A stretch of DNA of 64,000 nucleotides, from assembly GCA_963699805.1 (NCBI GenBank), contig CAVOVH010000009.1, forward strand, positions 186,001-250,000, read 5' to 3'. The position numbers and the translations under genes were made by a program. Position 1 is the stretch's first letter. Each line of letters opens with the position of its first letter. Below are positions 51,131 through 60,981 of this stretch, piece by piece. This DNA comes from JAGTVG01 sp963699805. Lineage in GTDB: Bacteria; Bacteroidota; Bacteroidia; Cytophagales; Cyclobacteriaceae. The notes under the pieces are model-generated. The model saw nothing but the letters and a program-made list of their open reading frames with translations. It was not told the DNA's origin and did not search any database.

Positions 51131-53209
51131 TCACGGGCGCCATACTGCCACATCGGCTGGGGCCAGTACGGCATCTCCAATAATAAATTTAGCTCCCGCA
51201 GACGTATCGATCTGATAATTTTCCGAAGAATAATTGACTGCGATCATAAATCCAGATCTCCAGTACACCAATACTCCCTCAGGGTAATCTTCCACACTGA
51301 TACCATTTTTCGTATACATCTTTCTGATGATTTCTTTTTCAAGGTCACCTGCTTCGGTATCAACACCGATATACCAGATCGTGCCTTTACCCAGGTTATT
51401 TTTTAAACAGCAAACATCTCCCTGATAAAATTGATCTGCATAACGGGCCAGTATTTCTGTTCCCTTATCAGGTTTGATCCGTTCACCCCATGTATTCCAT
51501 GCATATAACCGGTCATCCAGTTCCACCTGACCTTTATGATGCGGTGGCATCATATCAAAGGATTGTATTTCTCCTCCAATTAATCCGTTTATTATTCCTG
51601 AAAGATTTGATTCCCAGAAATGAGCATTTTTGTTTTTCATGCCTGTCCGGCAGGTTAGCACTAGATTTCCACCTGATTCCACATACGTTTTCCACTTTAA
51701 CACCAATGCAGTATCAACCTGTTGATAGGCTGGCGCCACCAGGAAATCATATTGACTGAAATCCGAAGATTCATCCACAAAATCAACTGGTGTTCCCAGT
51801 GACTTAAGTATCCGGTGGTATTTCAGCAGGTGTTCCCAGGTATCCCATTGCGCTGTCTGTTTTTGATTTTCCAGGTTCCAGAAGTTATCGAAATTCCAAA
51901 GAATGGCAGTTTTTCGCTTTTCCAGTTCCTCCGGCATGGAAATCCCGGGATGAAATATTTTCCTTAATTTCTTAACTTCGCCTATAACTTCTGCAAATTC
52001 CTTTCCTCCCTCAGACAGGGTACTGCCATCTGTTGTCACAATGCCTGCATGATACTGTTCTGCCCCATACAAAATCTGCCGGTACCGGTAGGTACAGGCG
52101 AAAGAACAACCACCTCCGAAACTATGCCATAACCACATACGTACGGTGCCAGGCATTAAAAGGGGGTTATAACGACCCCAATTTACCTGACCCGGCTGTA
52201 ACTCCATGATCCCCGTAACTCCACCAACCGAACGGAAATAATCGGTGCCATACATCAACAAACTGTAATCACCTTTCCGGAAACCATTTTCCCCGAGGTT
52301 ATCACTTCCATAATTTGGATAGGCAGTGAAGGCAGGGAAATCAAGATATTTGGTTCGCCGTGGATCAGGACTGGATCCGAGAACCATGTAATTGGTAGTA
52401 ATAAACTGACTGGTCGGAATATACTTTCGAAGTTCACCAGTCTGCAGATCAAGAAAATCAGCCTGCATATCAGCAGAAAACCGTTTAAAGTCAAGGAGGG
52501 CCATTGGATTGGTCCCCCACCATCCAACTAAATGGGCATTGGGAATCCTCACCTGATCAAACGATTGATATTGCTGGCTCCAGAAGGCTGTTCCCCATGC
52601 CGCATTCAAATTCCGTGTCGTCTTGTATTTATTCTCCAACCATTGCCGGAAGGCCAGTTGCGCGGAGGGGCTGTAATCTTCCTTGGCATCCGGTTCATTA
52701 TCGATCTGCCAACCCTTGATGTTTGGATTCCCTTTATAATGCCTGCCCATTTCCGCCACGATCTTCTGGGTATACTCCTTTACATGTGGATTGGTCAGCG
52801 ACAAATTGGCCCTTGTGCCATGTTCCTTTCGCTGAAGGACGGCATCCATCAGATAAATATCCGGATATTTTATGCCCAGCCATACAGGTGGACAAGGAGT
52901 TGGAGTACACAGAATTACCTTCAGGCCATATTTTGCCGCAAGTGTAATGACCGAATCAAGCCAGGAAAAATCATATACTCCCTCCTCCGGTTCAAGCATC
53001 GCCCAGGAGAATTCTGCCATGTGGATGAATTCAAATCCTAACCTGGAAATATTATTGATATCCCGTTCCCACTGTTCAGGATTCCAATGTTCAGGGTAGT
53101 AATAAACACCTGTTGACATGAGATCTTCTTCCGGAAAAAAATTTTGCCCTCTCAAATCAATTGAATTCAAAAGGATCAGAAAGCAGATCAGTAATATTTT
53201 ATGATTCAT
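51131..53209 (-). CDS. GH42 family beta-galactosidase, secreted
   Basis: The ATG at 53209 gives a signal peptide (MNHKILLICFLILLNS) and 692 residues. The catalytic TIM barrel has YYPEHWNPEQWERD, the acid/base Glu172 in WQIDNEPDAK and the nucleophile Glu336 in GIMELQPGQVNWG. A trimerisation domain follows and then a beta domain. GH42 enzymes remove beta-galactose from galactans or oligosaccharides. It is the first gene of the GH42-GH28-GH31 set. Confidence 0.93.
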   Translation of the reverse strand: MNHKILLICFLILLNSIDLRGQNFFPEEDLMSTGVYYYPEHWNPEQWERDINNISRLGFEFIHMAEFSWAMLEPEEGVYDFSWLDSVITLAAKYGLKVILCTPTPCPPVWLGIKYPDIYLMDAVLQRKEHGTRANLSLTNPHVKEYTQKIVAEMGRHYKGNPNIKGWQIDNEPDAKEDYSPSAQLAFRQWLENKYKTTRNLNAAWGTAFWSQQYQSFDQVRIPNAHLVGWWGTNPMALLDFKRFSADMQADFLDLQTGELRKYIPTSQFITTNYMVLGSSPDPRRTKYLDFPAFTAYPNYGSDNLGENGFRKGDYSLLMYGTDYFRSVGGVTGIMELQPGQVNWGRYNPLLMPGTVRMWLWHSFGGGCSFACTYRYRQILYGAEQYHAGIVTTDGSTLSEGGKEFAEVIGEVKKLRKIFHPGISMPEELEKRKTAILWNFDNFWNLENQKQTAQWDTWEHLLKYHRILKSLGTPVDFVDESSDFSQYDFLVAPAYQQVDTALVLKWKTYVESGGNLVLTCRTGMKNKNAHFWESNLSGIINGLIGGEIQSFDMMPPHHKGQVELDDRLYAWNTWGERIKPDKGTEILARYADQFYQGDVCCLKNNLGKGTIWYIGVDTEAGDLEKEIIRKMYTKNGISVEDYPEGVLVYWRSGFMIAVNYSSENYQIDTSAGAKFIIGDAVLAPADVAVWRP

Positions 53210-53628
53210 ATAATTTGAGTACCATTCAGTTCGCAATCTAAAAAATTTGATCCGCTTTCGTTCAGGGCGGGTTAAATGCAAAAGAAATATGACTGATATG
53301 AAATAAAGATAACATAGATTTTTCAGAATTGGAAACAGGGAGTTTTTATACCATGCTACCTCTCCTAGGTGGCTTTTAGATTACGTTTTTTCTGTTACAA
53401 AGGCACAACCTGTCCGAGGTTGAAATGAAGATTGATATGGTTCGATAAGGGGATAAAATATCAGGGAATCTACCAACATAGCACTGGGTTTTAGAGAAAA
53501 GGTCATAATGATCTAATCTTCTAGTTAATTGCAGGAAATATAAGCTTGTCTTTGGTATAATATTTATATGAATAGACTCACCTAAAGGTTTATCATCTTA
53601 AGCAAAGATGATTTTCTACGGATCCTGC
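53210..53628. other. Intergenic region with two hairpins
   Basis: GCTACCT...AGGTGGC (53355-53373) and AACCT-GTCCG-AGGTT (53407-53421) are short palindromes. No gene is seen. Confidence 0.4.
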
Positions 53629-54771
53629 TTATTGACAATAATCCAATTTGGAAGCAATGAACTCGGTAATCTCATCCGCACATTCCGGACATTGAGCCGG
53701 GTCGAAGGGAGCATAATGATCAGCGGGTGGAGTATCGGTTAGTTTAAATAAATAATCCTCTTCCTGAAAGCCTTCCTCCTGCATTCTCTCCATCATGGCT
53801 GTGGGCCCGCAAAAAAGCCTTTCTTCTTCGATCCAGTTGACCTTCACCATTTCACATCCGAAGGGGCGGTACTGATCATCCTTGCCGATAATACTTAATA
53901 AATAAGGTTCTCCCTGATCGATCAAGGCTGCATCGAAGATCATTCCGGCTAAACTGATCACTCCTTTTACGGAACTACTGCATTCACCATAATTGTCGTT
54001 GCCTTTGATCCCTCCATCCTCCATAATATATCCAGATAATTTAGGATCCATCTGAGTAAGATCCTTTTCATCAATATAGGCAGCATGTAAAGAAGCCATG
54101 GCTCCCATGGAAGCCCCCATTAACCAGATATTGGTGGTGTCAATCCTGAATAATGAGGAATAACTTTTGAAAAAACGGACCGCTGATCGGAAATCGGCAC
54201 TTATCCGCATGGCCGTCCTGTCAAATACTTCAGTTGCCATAGGAATGCTATCTTCCCAATGTCTGATTCCCTTGATATCGGCTATTACATACCCTTTTAA
54301 TACAAAATCTCCAACATAGTTGATACCTTCTGTGAAAAAACTTCCATCGGCATCCATGGCATAGGTAGTCTGGCCCATCATGATAACGAGAGGCCTCTGC
54401 AGGATGGTATCTCCTTCCGGTTCATAAAAAGTCAGATCGAGTGACTTATTATTTCCGAAGGGTTCGGTGATTCCCTTTTTATATTCAAAGGGAGGTTTAT
54501 ATTGCAATATCCTTTCAAAAACACGTTCCACATATCTCCCTGTAATTTTCGGACAAGCAAAGCAATCTCCCCCACAATCAATACATTCTTCACCCTCATC
54601 CTTAATTCCATTAAAACATAAACAGGACCGGCAGGGGCCCCCACAATCGATCCCTGTCTCACCACCATTCTGAATTCCATCTACACATGTTGGTAAATCA
54701 TCTTTTGTACAGGCATTAAAAAAAAAGAAAATGAATGGCAGAAAAATTAAAAATGGAAATCGATGATACAT
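53629..54771 (-). CDS. Alpha/beta-hydrolase lipoprotein with two Cys-rich modules
   Basis: The 380-residue product has a lipoprotein signal ending FFFNAC (Cys21). Residues 29-73 hold two modules of the type C-x-DGIQNGGETGIDCGG-x-C, repeated as CFNGIKDEGEECIDCGGDCFAC. A hydrolase domain follows with the nucleophile Ser221 in GASMGAM, an acidic residue in a GKDDQ segment and His in PADHYAPFD. It is probably an esterase or peptidase at the outer membrane. The Cys modules may serve anchoring or protein contact. It stands alone. Confidence 0.85.
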   Translation of the reverse strand: MYHRFPFLIFLPFIFFFFNACTKDDLPTCVDGIQNGGETGIDCGGPCRSCLCFNGIKDEGEECIDCGGDCFACPKITGRYVERVFERILQYKPPFEYKKGITEPFGNNKSLDLTFYEPEGDTILQRPLVIMMGQTTYAMDADGSFFTEGINYVGDFVLKGYVIADIKGIRHWEDSIPMATEVFDRTAMRISADFRSAVRFFKSYSSLFRIDTTNIWLMGASMGAMASLHAAYIDEKDLTQMDPKLSGYIMEDGGIKGNDNYGECSSSVKGVISLAGMIFDAALIDQGEPYLLSIIGKDDQYRPFGCEMVKVNWIEEERLFCGPTAMMERMQEEGFQEEDYLFKLTDTPPADHYAPFDPAQCPECADEITEFIASKLDYCQ

Positions 54772-54974
54772 TTTTTTTTCAGAGGGGGCGCTAAGATCAA
54801 ATTAGGATAAATATTCAATAAATCCTAGATTATCTTCAATGTTCCTTGGATCTTACGATTTATTAAGAATCCTGACCGGTCATTACAATAATTTTATAAA
54901 TGTCTGATTAAAAAAATGCGATTGATTGCAACTATTTCCATGTACCCGACATCTGTTAAATAAAAAATCGATCC

Positions 54975-57416
54975 ATGTGGCATAATTATCTCAAGATCAG
55001 TTTCCGCAACCTACGTAAGTACAAACTCTATTCTTTTATCAACATCACCGGACTCAGTATCGGCATTGCCCTGAGCATCCTGATTTTTTTGTTCATTGCC
55101 GATGAGTTATCATTTGATCAGTTTCATTCAAAAAAAGATTCCCTGTTCCGGGTGGAAGCCAAACAGTATACCTATGGTGAAGAAAAGAGTATTTTTGATA
55201 CCAACCAGGATGGTATCTGGAAGATAGCCTGGATGCCTACCGCACTAGGGCCCACCATCAGCGATGAAATACCGGATATTCTTCATAATACACGATGGGA
55301 ATCAGGAAATGGTATTTTAATTTATGAGGATAAAATTTTCGAGGAATGGGTAAATTATGTGGATCCCGGCTTTTTCTCCATGTTTGATTTCAGGTTATTG
55401 CAGGGGGATCCAGCAACCATCCTGAAGGATAAAAGTGAGATGGTGATCACGGAAGCTTTACGGGTAAAATATTTCGAGGACAGCGATCCCATAGGAGAAA
55501 CCATTCAGCTGGACGTCAATGGGGAGATTACAAATTACATGATCAGTGGTATCATTGAGAATCCTCCATCCAATTCCTCCCTTCATTATAATCTTTTGAT
55601 CCGTCAGGAAAACAGGCCCTGGTATGATGAAAGTCTGGCCAGCTGGCATTCCTTCAATTGCCCCACATTCATTGAACTGTCTCCACAGGTAGATCTGCCG
55701 GCATTCAGGGAGCGCCTACTTACTTTTGAAAATAAATACTTTGCCGAGGAAAAAAAGGAGACCCGGGAGCGGGAAGCACTGGAAGAGGATGTGCCCGTCT
55801 TCGAGCTGTTGATCCAACCTTTTACTGATATCCACCTGGATCCTGAAGTGAGCTGGTATAAATCCAGCAATCCAACCTATTCCTTGATACTGGGAGGTAT
55901 TGGCATATTGATCCTTTTGATCGCCTCCATCAATTACATCTCCCTGTCACTTAGTAATTCATCCTCGAGGGTGAAAGAAGTTGGGGTCAGGAAAGTATTA
56001 GGTGCCAATCCTGCCAACCTTGCTACTCAGTTCTGGGGAGAATCCATGATCCTTGTTTTCAGCGCGCTGATTATGGGGATTATGCTGACTGGGATCCTGA
56101 TTAAACCTTTCAATGCTTTTACTGACAAAACCTTGTCGCTCCTCAGTGATCACTCCCAGGGATTTTTATTGTTCTTACTGGTCTTGGTTTTTATTATCGG
56201 GTTAATTGCAGGAGGTTATCCCGCCATTTTCCTTTCACGATTCCAGCCGGTAAAAGTTCTCAGGTCCGGAAATTCAACCAAATTCAATACCCTGTTGATA
56301 CGTGGTCTGGTCATCCTGCAATACAGCTTATCCGCTTTTCTGATCATCAGCTCCATGATCATGTTTCGCCAGATGCGCTATATCACTACCAAAGATCTCG
56401 GATTCAACAAAGACCAGGTTCTGGTAATCCCTACTTTAACAGGGTGGACGGACGAAGGGGAAACCACCGTTAACCGGCTGGAACAGGCATTGAGGGGGAA
56501 ACCAGGCGTCCTGCATGTATCAGGAACCAGCGCCTCCTTCAACAAGGGATGGTCAAAAAATGGTTTCGAGATCGAAGGGGAAGAACATTCCGCTTTTACT
56601 TACCGGGTCAATGAAAACTACCTCAAAACCATGGAATTGGAGATTATAGATGGGCGTGATTTTGATCCGAACCGTCTTTCGGATTTCAGGGAGGCCATCA
56701 TTGTCAATGAAGCGCTCGTCCAAGATTTCGGATGGACAAATCCCATCGGGGAACATCTTTACTGGCGCACCGACAGCTCGTCCTGCCTCATCATCGGGGT
56801 GGTTAGGAATTATCATTTCCTATCCCTCGAAAATGAAATTGAACCCGTGATCCTCTATACCAACGCGGGGACAGGTAAAATCACTACTGCATTGATTAAA
56901 ATTAGCAGCGAAGACATTCCAGCAACCCTCGCAGTAATTCAGGGCACCTGGAAGGAGATCTATCCGAACAGACCCTTCGATTACAGTTTCCTGGATGATG
57001 ACGTGACACAACAGTACAGCCAGTATCAACGCTGGATGAAGATCATGTCGGCATCCACTTTCCTGGCTATATTCATTGCCTGTCTGGGCCTTTTTGGGCT
57101 AAGCGGGATCAATGCGGTCAACAGGATGAAAGAAATAAGCATCCGAAAGGTCCTGGGCGCTTCAGTCAATCAACTCTTCCTGCTGATGAACCGGGAAGTG
57201 GTATGGCTGGCCTTGATCTCTTTTATCCTGGCTATTCCTGTGTCCTATTACATCATGCAGCAATGGCTTGATTCCTTTCAATATAAAACAGAAATTGCCT
57301 GGTATGTATTCCTGATCGCTTCGCTCGTTGGAATCCTGGTGGCAATCCTGACGGTCAGTTATCATGCCCTCAAAGTTTCTTTTATCAATCCTGCAGAGAT
57401 ATTGAAAGATGAGTGA
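54975..57416 (+). CDS. ABC transporter permease, MacB/FtsX type (813 residues)
   Basis: Same double-length architecture as the 33.9-36.3 kb permease: an N-terminal TM, a MacB-type periplasmic domain, three helices with VKEVGVRKVLGANP, a second periplasmic domain, and three helices with MKEISIRKVLGASV before the final NPAEILKDE. No ATPase gene or PadR gene is adjacent. It is a paralogue rather than a recent copy, because the two proteins match mainly in these motifs. Confidence 0.92.
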   Translation: MWHNYLKISFRNLRKYKLYSFINITGLSIGIALSILIFLFIADELSFDQFHSKKDSLFRVEAKQYTYGEEKSIFDTNQDGIWKIAWMPTALGPTISDEIPDILHNTRWESGNGILIYEDKIFEEWVNYVDPGFFSMFDFRLLQGDPATILKDKSEMVITEALRVKYFEDSDPIGETIQLDVNGEITNYMISGIIENPPSNSSLHYNLLIRQENRPWYDESLASWHSFNCPTFIELSPQVDLPAFRERLLTFENKYFAEEKKETREREALEEDVPVFELLIQPFTDIHLDPEVSWYKSSNPTYSLILGGIGILILLIASINYISLSLSNSSSRVKEVGVRKVLGANPANLATQFWGESMILVFSALIMGIMLTGILIKPFNAFTDKTLSLLSDHSQGFLLFLLVLVFIIGLIAGGYPAIFLSRFQPVKVLRSGNSTKFNTLLIRGLVILQYSLSAFLIISSMIMFRQMRYITTKDLGFNKDQVLVIPTLTGWTDEGETTVNRLEQALRGKPGVLHVSGTSASFNKGWSKNGFEIEGEEHSAFTYRVNENYLKTMELEIIDGRDFDPNRLSDFREAIIVNEALVQDFGWTNPIGEHLYWRTDSSSCLIIGVVRNYHFLSLENEIEPVILYTNAGTGKITTALIKISSEDIPATLAVIQGTWKEIYPNRPFDYSFLDDDVTQQYSQYQRWMKIMSASTFLAIFIACLGLFGLSGINAVNRMKEISIRKVLGASVNQLFLLMNREVVWLALISFILAIPVSYYIMQQWLDSFQYKTEIAWYVFLIASLVGILVAILTVSYHALKVSFINPAEILKDE

Positions 57417-57558
57417 ATCTTAATGGTGAAAGCTCAAGCTCAAAGCTCAAAGAAGCAAGTAGAAAACAGCAGACAAAATGGATAATGCATAAGTGCATTA
57501 TTTGAAGATCAGCATTGATGGCTTCATTACTAAAACTTTTACTCGAATGCCAACAGGA

Positions 57559-57861
57559 TCAGATCCGGTCTTTGTATGGATCCCATGAAATGTGAGCGGA
57601 TCCCGAGGTTAAATTCATTTCCTGAATATAGATATCAAGCAAGGATTTCCCATACCGCGTCTCCAGATAATTCTTTACAATTTCAGGATCAGCATCAGTT
57701 TTCCATTCATGGTAACAGGTGGTGGGTTCTCCTTTATTCCATCCTCCACTATGAAATTTAAGATCCATCCCCAGGACCATCGATGCATCTATGATGTCCT
57801 CCACCTCTCCAAAGGGGGTTAATTCATATTCTGTTGTAAACCTTACCCTGAATAATTTCAT
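57559..57861 (-). CDS. Hypothetical protein, 100 residues
   Basis: A small acidic protein starting MKLFRVRFTTEYELTPFGEVEDI. It has mixed alpha/beta character, no signal peptide and no known motif. It is a single gene. I do not recognise it. The 57862-58213 gap upstream has no other gene. Confidence 0.6.
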   Translation of the reverse strand: MKLFRVRFTTEYELTPFGEVEDIIDASMVLGMDLKFHSGGWNKGEPTTCYHEWKTDADPEIVKNYLETRYGKSLLDIYIQEMNLTSGSAHISWDPYKDRI

Positions 57862-58213
57862 TTTAATGATATCCCCTGGCGAATTGCTTGGTTAAACTTT
57901 GGATGATTTTACATTATATGGCTTATCTGATTTAAAATTTAATAATAAATTAAATAAATCCGAAAAATAATAAACCCTACTTTCCCATAGCGTAAAAATC
58001 AAGCTGAAATGACCTTTTCATGCAAAATTACAATCTTATTTCCTATTTTCATTCAGGATGGAACAAATCCTGTTAAACACAAATTCTAAGGGCCTATAAG
58101 TCAGGGTACTTCCGCCCCCGGAAATTGTTCCTATTTTAACGCCTTCTCACAAATCCGGGAATAATCCGGTCACAAAAAAATGATCAATCAAAAAAATGAT
58201 CAAATGGATCGAC

Positions 58214-58221
58214 TATGTTTG
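58214..58221 (+). promoter_or_regulatory. Candidate trpB -7 box TATGTTTG
   Basis: Exact TAnnTTTG match, 89 bp before the trpB ATG and identical to the box before lolD. No clear -33 TTTG is seen. Confidence 0.35.
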
Positions 58222-58310
58222 TATCAGGGATGATAATTTTCTATATTTCAAGACCCCAAAGGGGTAATTGGATGGAACAAAAACTTTTTTAACATAATCT
58301 TCAATTATAT

Positions 58311-59675
58311 ATGAAAGAAAAAAAAATACTGCTGTCAGAAAAGGAAATACCTGAGAAATGGTATAACATCATGGCAGACATGCCGAACAAACCGATGCCT
58401 CCACTGAATCCTGCAACCATGGAACCGATCGGACCCGATGCCCTCGCTCCCTTGTTTCCAATGGAATTGATTGCACAGGAAGTAAGCACTGAAAAATGGA
58501 TTGAAATACCGGAAGAAGTAAGGGACATTTATAAATTCTGGAGGCCGTCACCCATGTACCGTGCCTATAATCTGGAAAAGATGCTGGACACACCTGCCAA
58601 GATTTATTATAAATACGAAGGGGTAAGCCCAACCGGATCTCACAAGCCGAATACTGCAGTCCCTCAAGCATATTATAATAAAAAGCAGGGAGTGAAAAGA
58701 ATCACTACGGAAACAGGTGCCGGCCAATGGGGAAGCGCCCTTGCCCTTGCATGCAATTTTTTTGGCATTGATTGCGAGGTTTACATGGTCCGGATCAGTT
58801 ATGAACATAAGCCTTACCGGAAGGTCATGATGAACACCTGGGGGGCACAAGTATTTCCCTCGCCCTCCGACCGGACAGAAGCGGGGCGGAAGATCCTTGC
58901 CAAAGATCCAAATTCTCCCGGTAGCCTGGGGATCGCCATTTCTGAAGCCATAGAAAGAGCTGTCATGGATGAAGATACCAAATATTCACTGGGCAGTGTA
59001 TTGAATCACGTATTGCTCCATCAAACCGTGATCGGACAGGAAGCTATTAAACAGATGGAAATGGCAGGGGATCTGCCCGATATTATTGTGGCTCCATTCG
59101 GTGGTGGATCTAATTTTGCCGGGATATCATTTCCCTTTTTGAGACTGAATCTGGAAGAAGGAAAAAAAATACGGGCCATTGCCGTTGAACCGGCTTCCTG
59201 CCCGAAATTGACCCGTGGACAGTTTCGATATGATTTCGGAGATACCATTGGTATGACCCCTCTACTCCCCATGTATACACTGGGACATAATTTTGTTCCT
59301 GCACCAATTCATGCGGGGGGATTACGTTATCATGGCGCTGGTGTGCTGGTCAGCCAGCTTTTGAAAGACAAGCTCATTGAAGCCCGGGCTCATCACCAGA
59401 TCGAATGTTTTGAGGCTGGAATCACTTTTGCAAAAGCGGAAGCCATCATTCCTGCACCGGAGGCCACACATGGTATTGCCACGGCCATCCAGGAAGCACA
59501 GAAATGCAAGGAAGAAGGGATAAGCAAGACGATCCTGATCCACCTCTGTGGTCATGGAAATTTTGATATGGCAGCCTATGATGCATACTTCTCTGGCAAA
59601 CTCACGGAACATGAACTTACGGAAAAGGAAATCGCTGATTCACTGGCTGAATTGAATACACCAGTGATCAAATGA
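58311..59675 (+). CDS. trpB: TrpB2-type tryptophan synthase beta subunit (PLP-dependent)
   Basis: A 454-residue enzyme of the TrpB2 group, longer at the N-terminus than TrpB1. Lys112 in GSHKPNTA binds PLP, and the phosphate-binding GGGSN follows in APFGGGSN. ETGAGQWGSALA and RISYEHKPYR are TrpB2 marks. It condenses serine and indole to tryptophan. No trpA or other trp gene is adjacent, which fits TrpB2 proteins acting as stand-alone indole salvage or serine deaminase enzymes. A strong terminator follows. Confidence 0.95.
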   Translation: MKEKKILLSEKEIPEKWYNIMADMPNKPMPPLNPATMEPIGPDALAPLFPMELIAQEVSTEKWIEIPEEVRDIYKFWRPSPMYRAYNLEKMLDTPAKIYYKYEGVSPTGSHKPNTAVPQAYYNKKQGVKRITTETGAGQWGSALALACNFFGIDCEVYMVRISYEHKPYRKVMMNTWGAQVFPSPSDRTEAGRKILAKDPNSPGSLGIAISEAIERAVMDEDTKYSLGSVLNHVLLHQTVIGQEAIKQMEMAGDLPDIIVAPFGGGSNFAGISFPFLRLNLEEGKKIRAIAVEPASCPKLTRGQFRYDFGDTIGMTPLLPMYTLGHNFVPAPIHAGGLRYHGAGVLVSQLLKDKLIEARAHHQIECFEAGITFAKAEAIIPAPEATHGIATAIQEAQKCKEEGISKTILIHLCGHGNFDMAAYDAYFSGKLTEHELTEKEIADSLAELNTPVIK

Positions 59676-59688
59676 CCTATTGGTTCTC

Positions 59689-59726
59689 AAAAAAGCTGCC
59701 TGACGGAGAATGCCAGGCAGCTTTTT
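59689..59726 (+). terminator. Intrinsic terminator of trpB
   Basis: AAAAAGCTGCCTG pairs with CAGGCAGCTTTTT around an 11-base loop, ending in a T-tract, 13 bp after the stop. Confidence 0.85.
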
Positions 59727-59867
59727 CCGCTGTTTATTTCATTCTTATATTCTTTGATATATATTTGCATCCCAGATTTTTTTTATGTCAGGATAGATTA
59801 AGAACAATCTGGCATGGATTTTGGTCATTTTTTAATATAAATCAACAAATTAAATAGCACAGATATC

Positions 59868-59957
59868 ATGAAGGAAAAGGAAGGCAGCGTAAATTTTGTA
59901 TTGGGTGTGCTGGGTTTTGCATTGATCTTGATTGTTGCGATCTTATTGCTCCCCTGA
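59868..59957 (+). CDS. 29-residue membrane peptide
   Basis: ATG at 59868 opens MKEKEGSVNFVLGVLGFAL followed by LILIVAILLLP and TGA. A short charged N terminus precedes one hydrophobic helix, the form of a small single-pass membrane protein. It lies about 140 bp downstream of the trpB terminator with an AT-rich leader. Its size is below normal gene-calling limits. Function unknown. Confidence 0.5.
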   Translation: MKEKEGSVNFVLGVLGFALILIVAILLLP

Positions 59958-60064
59958 ATATCATCTCTAATGCGTCATACTGAGCTTATTTTCCTTTTGT
60001 GAAGGAAATAAGCTGACATACCAGTTTTAATCCTCCGAAATCATGAGTGTAAGCTGATGCTGTT

Positions 60065-60403
60065 TCAGGAACCTACCGGGATTTTTATCTTAAGATTGGA
60101 ATAGTTGTTAATGAAATTAATAGTCAGGGAAAGAATAACGTTTTCCGGATCATGATTGGACTGAAATGCTAGTAAAATGCTATTCAACCTTTCAGCATTC
60201 ATATTCAGTTCGATCAACTTCAGATCATTGAACATCTTTTCCAATTTCAACCGATCCGTAACCACCCACAAAGAAATAGATTTATTGGAAAACATCTGAT
60301 GATCCATGATCCACCCCCCATTGTCAGTGATTTTCCTTTCCAGTTCATGAATCACTTCATTTCGTTTCCGATCACAGTAGGCTTCAATAAAAATTCGTTC
60401 CAT
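60065..60403 (-). CDS. Hypothetical protein, 112 residues
   Basis: The ATG at 60403 is preferred over the longer frame start, since that adds a hydrophobic stretch overlapping the DinB stop. The product has an alternating alpha/beta pattern (FIEAYCDRKRNEVIHELERKI, LTINFINNYSNL) and no recognised motif. It follows the DinB gene by 47 bp on the same strand and may share its transcript. Confidence 0.55.
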   Translation of the reverse strand: MERIFIEAYCDRKRNEVIHELERKITDNGGWIMDHQMFSNKSISLWVVTDRLKLEKMFNDLKLIELNMNAERLNSILLAFQSNHDPENVILSLTINFINNYSNLKIKIPVGS

Positions 60404-60450
60404 AAAAATACATTCCAGCAAGGAAAGAACGTGGAATATACAAAAAAAAA

Positions 60451-60927
60451 TCAATTATACCAATCCCCCATCTTTTTTCGGATATCGACAATTTTTCCCA
60501 GATGATAAGCATTATGATCCGCCACCAATAGGATCTCCCGCAAATAGGTATGCCCCTGTCCATGAGGTATTTCGCTTGTCAGATCAAGCGCTTCATCCGC
60601 GATCAGTCGGAGGATACCTTCCAGATCATTTTTAAATCGATCAATGGTGGACTGCCATTCATCATCGGTAATATCATCTTTCTTAGCCGGCCAATATCCT
60701 TCTGGCCAAACCGGAGATACCCAGCCTATTTCGATTGTAAAACGGTAGATATCTTCCTGGGCTATCCGTATGTGCTCAAGTTCTTCATAAATCGAGTGAA
60801 GATTGGCATCAGGATGGAAGTTCCGCATTTCCGGATTAACATTTTTAACGGCTTCCTCAAAGGTAAGGTGGGCAGATCCACCCTTAACCAGTTCGATCAG
60901 GTCTTTTCTGAAATTTTTATCATTCAT
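60451..60927 (-). CDS. DinB family protein
   Basis: The 158-residue four-helix protein matches DinB/YfiT-like metal-binding proteins: the first metal His in ELEHIRIAQEDIYRF and the pair HNAYHLGKIV near the C-terminus. Members act in thiol transfer or stress; the function of this one cannot be told. It is cytoplasmic and heads a small minus-strand group. Confidence 0.88.
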   Translation of the reverse strand: MNDKNFRKDLIELVKGGSAHLTFEEAVKNVNPEMRNFHPDANLHSIYEELEHIRIAQEDIYRFTIEIGWVSPVWPEGYWPAKKDDITDDEWQSTIDRFKNDLEGILRLIADEALDLTSEIPHGQGHTYLREILLVADHNAYHLGKIVDIRKKMGDWYN

Positions 60928-60981
60928 CGGTTTAAATTTTAAGTATACGTCCTATTCGGAAGAATTGGATTGTTTGTATAT

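Noticed and set aside
46451..53209. Complete polysaccharide utilisation locus
   Set aside because: No SusC or SusD gene, sensor or sulfatase is present, so I describe only a group of GH genes.
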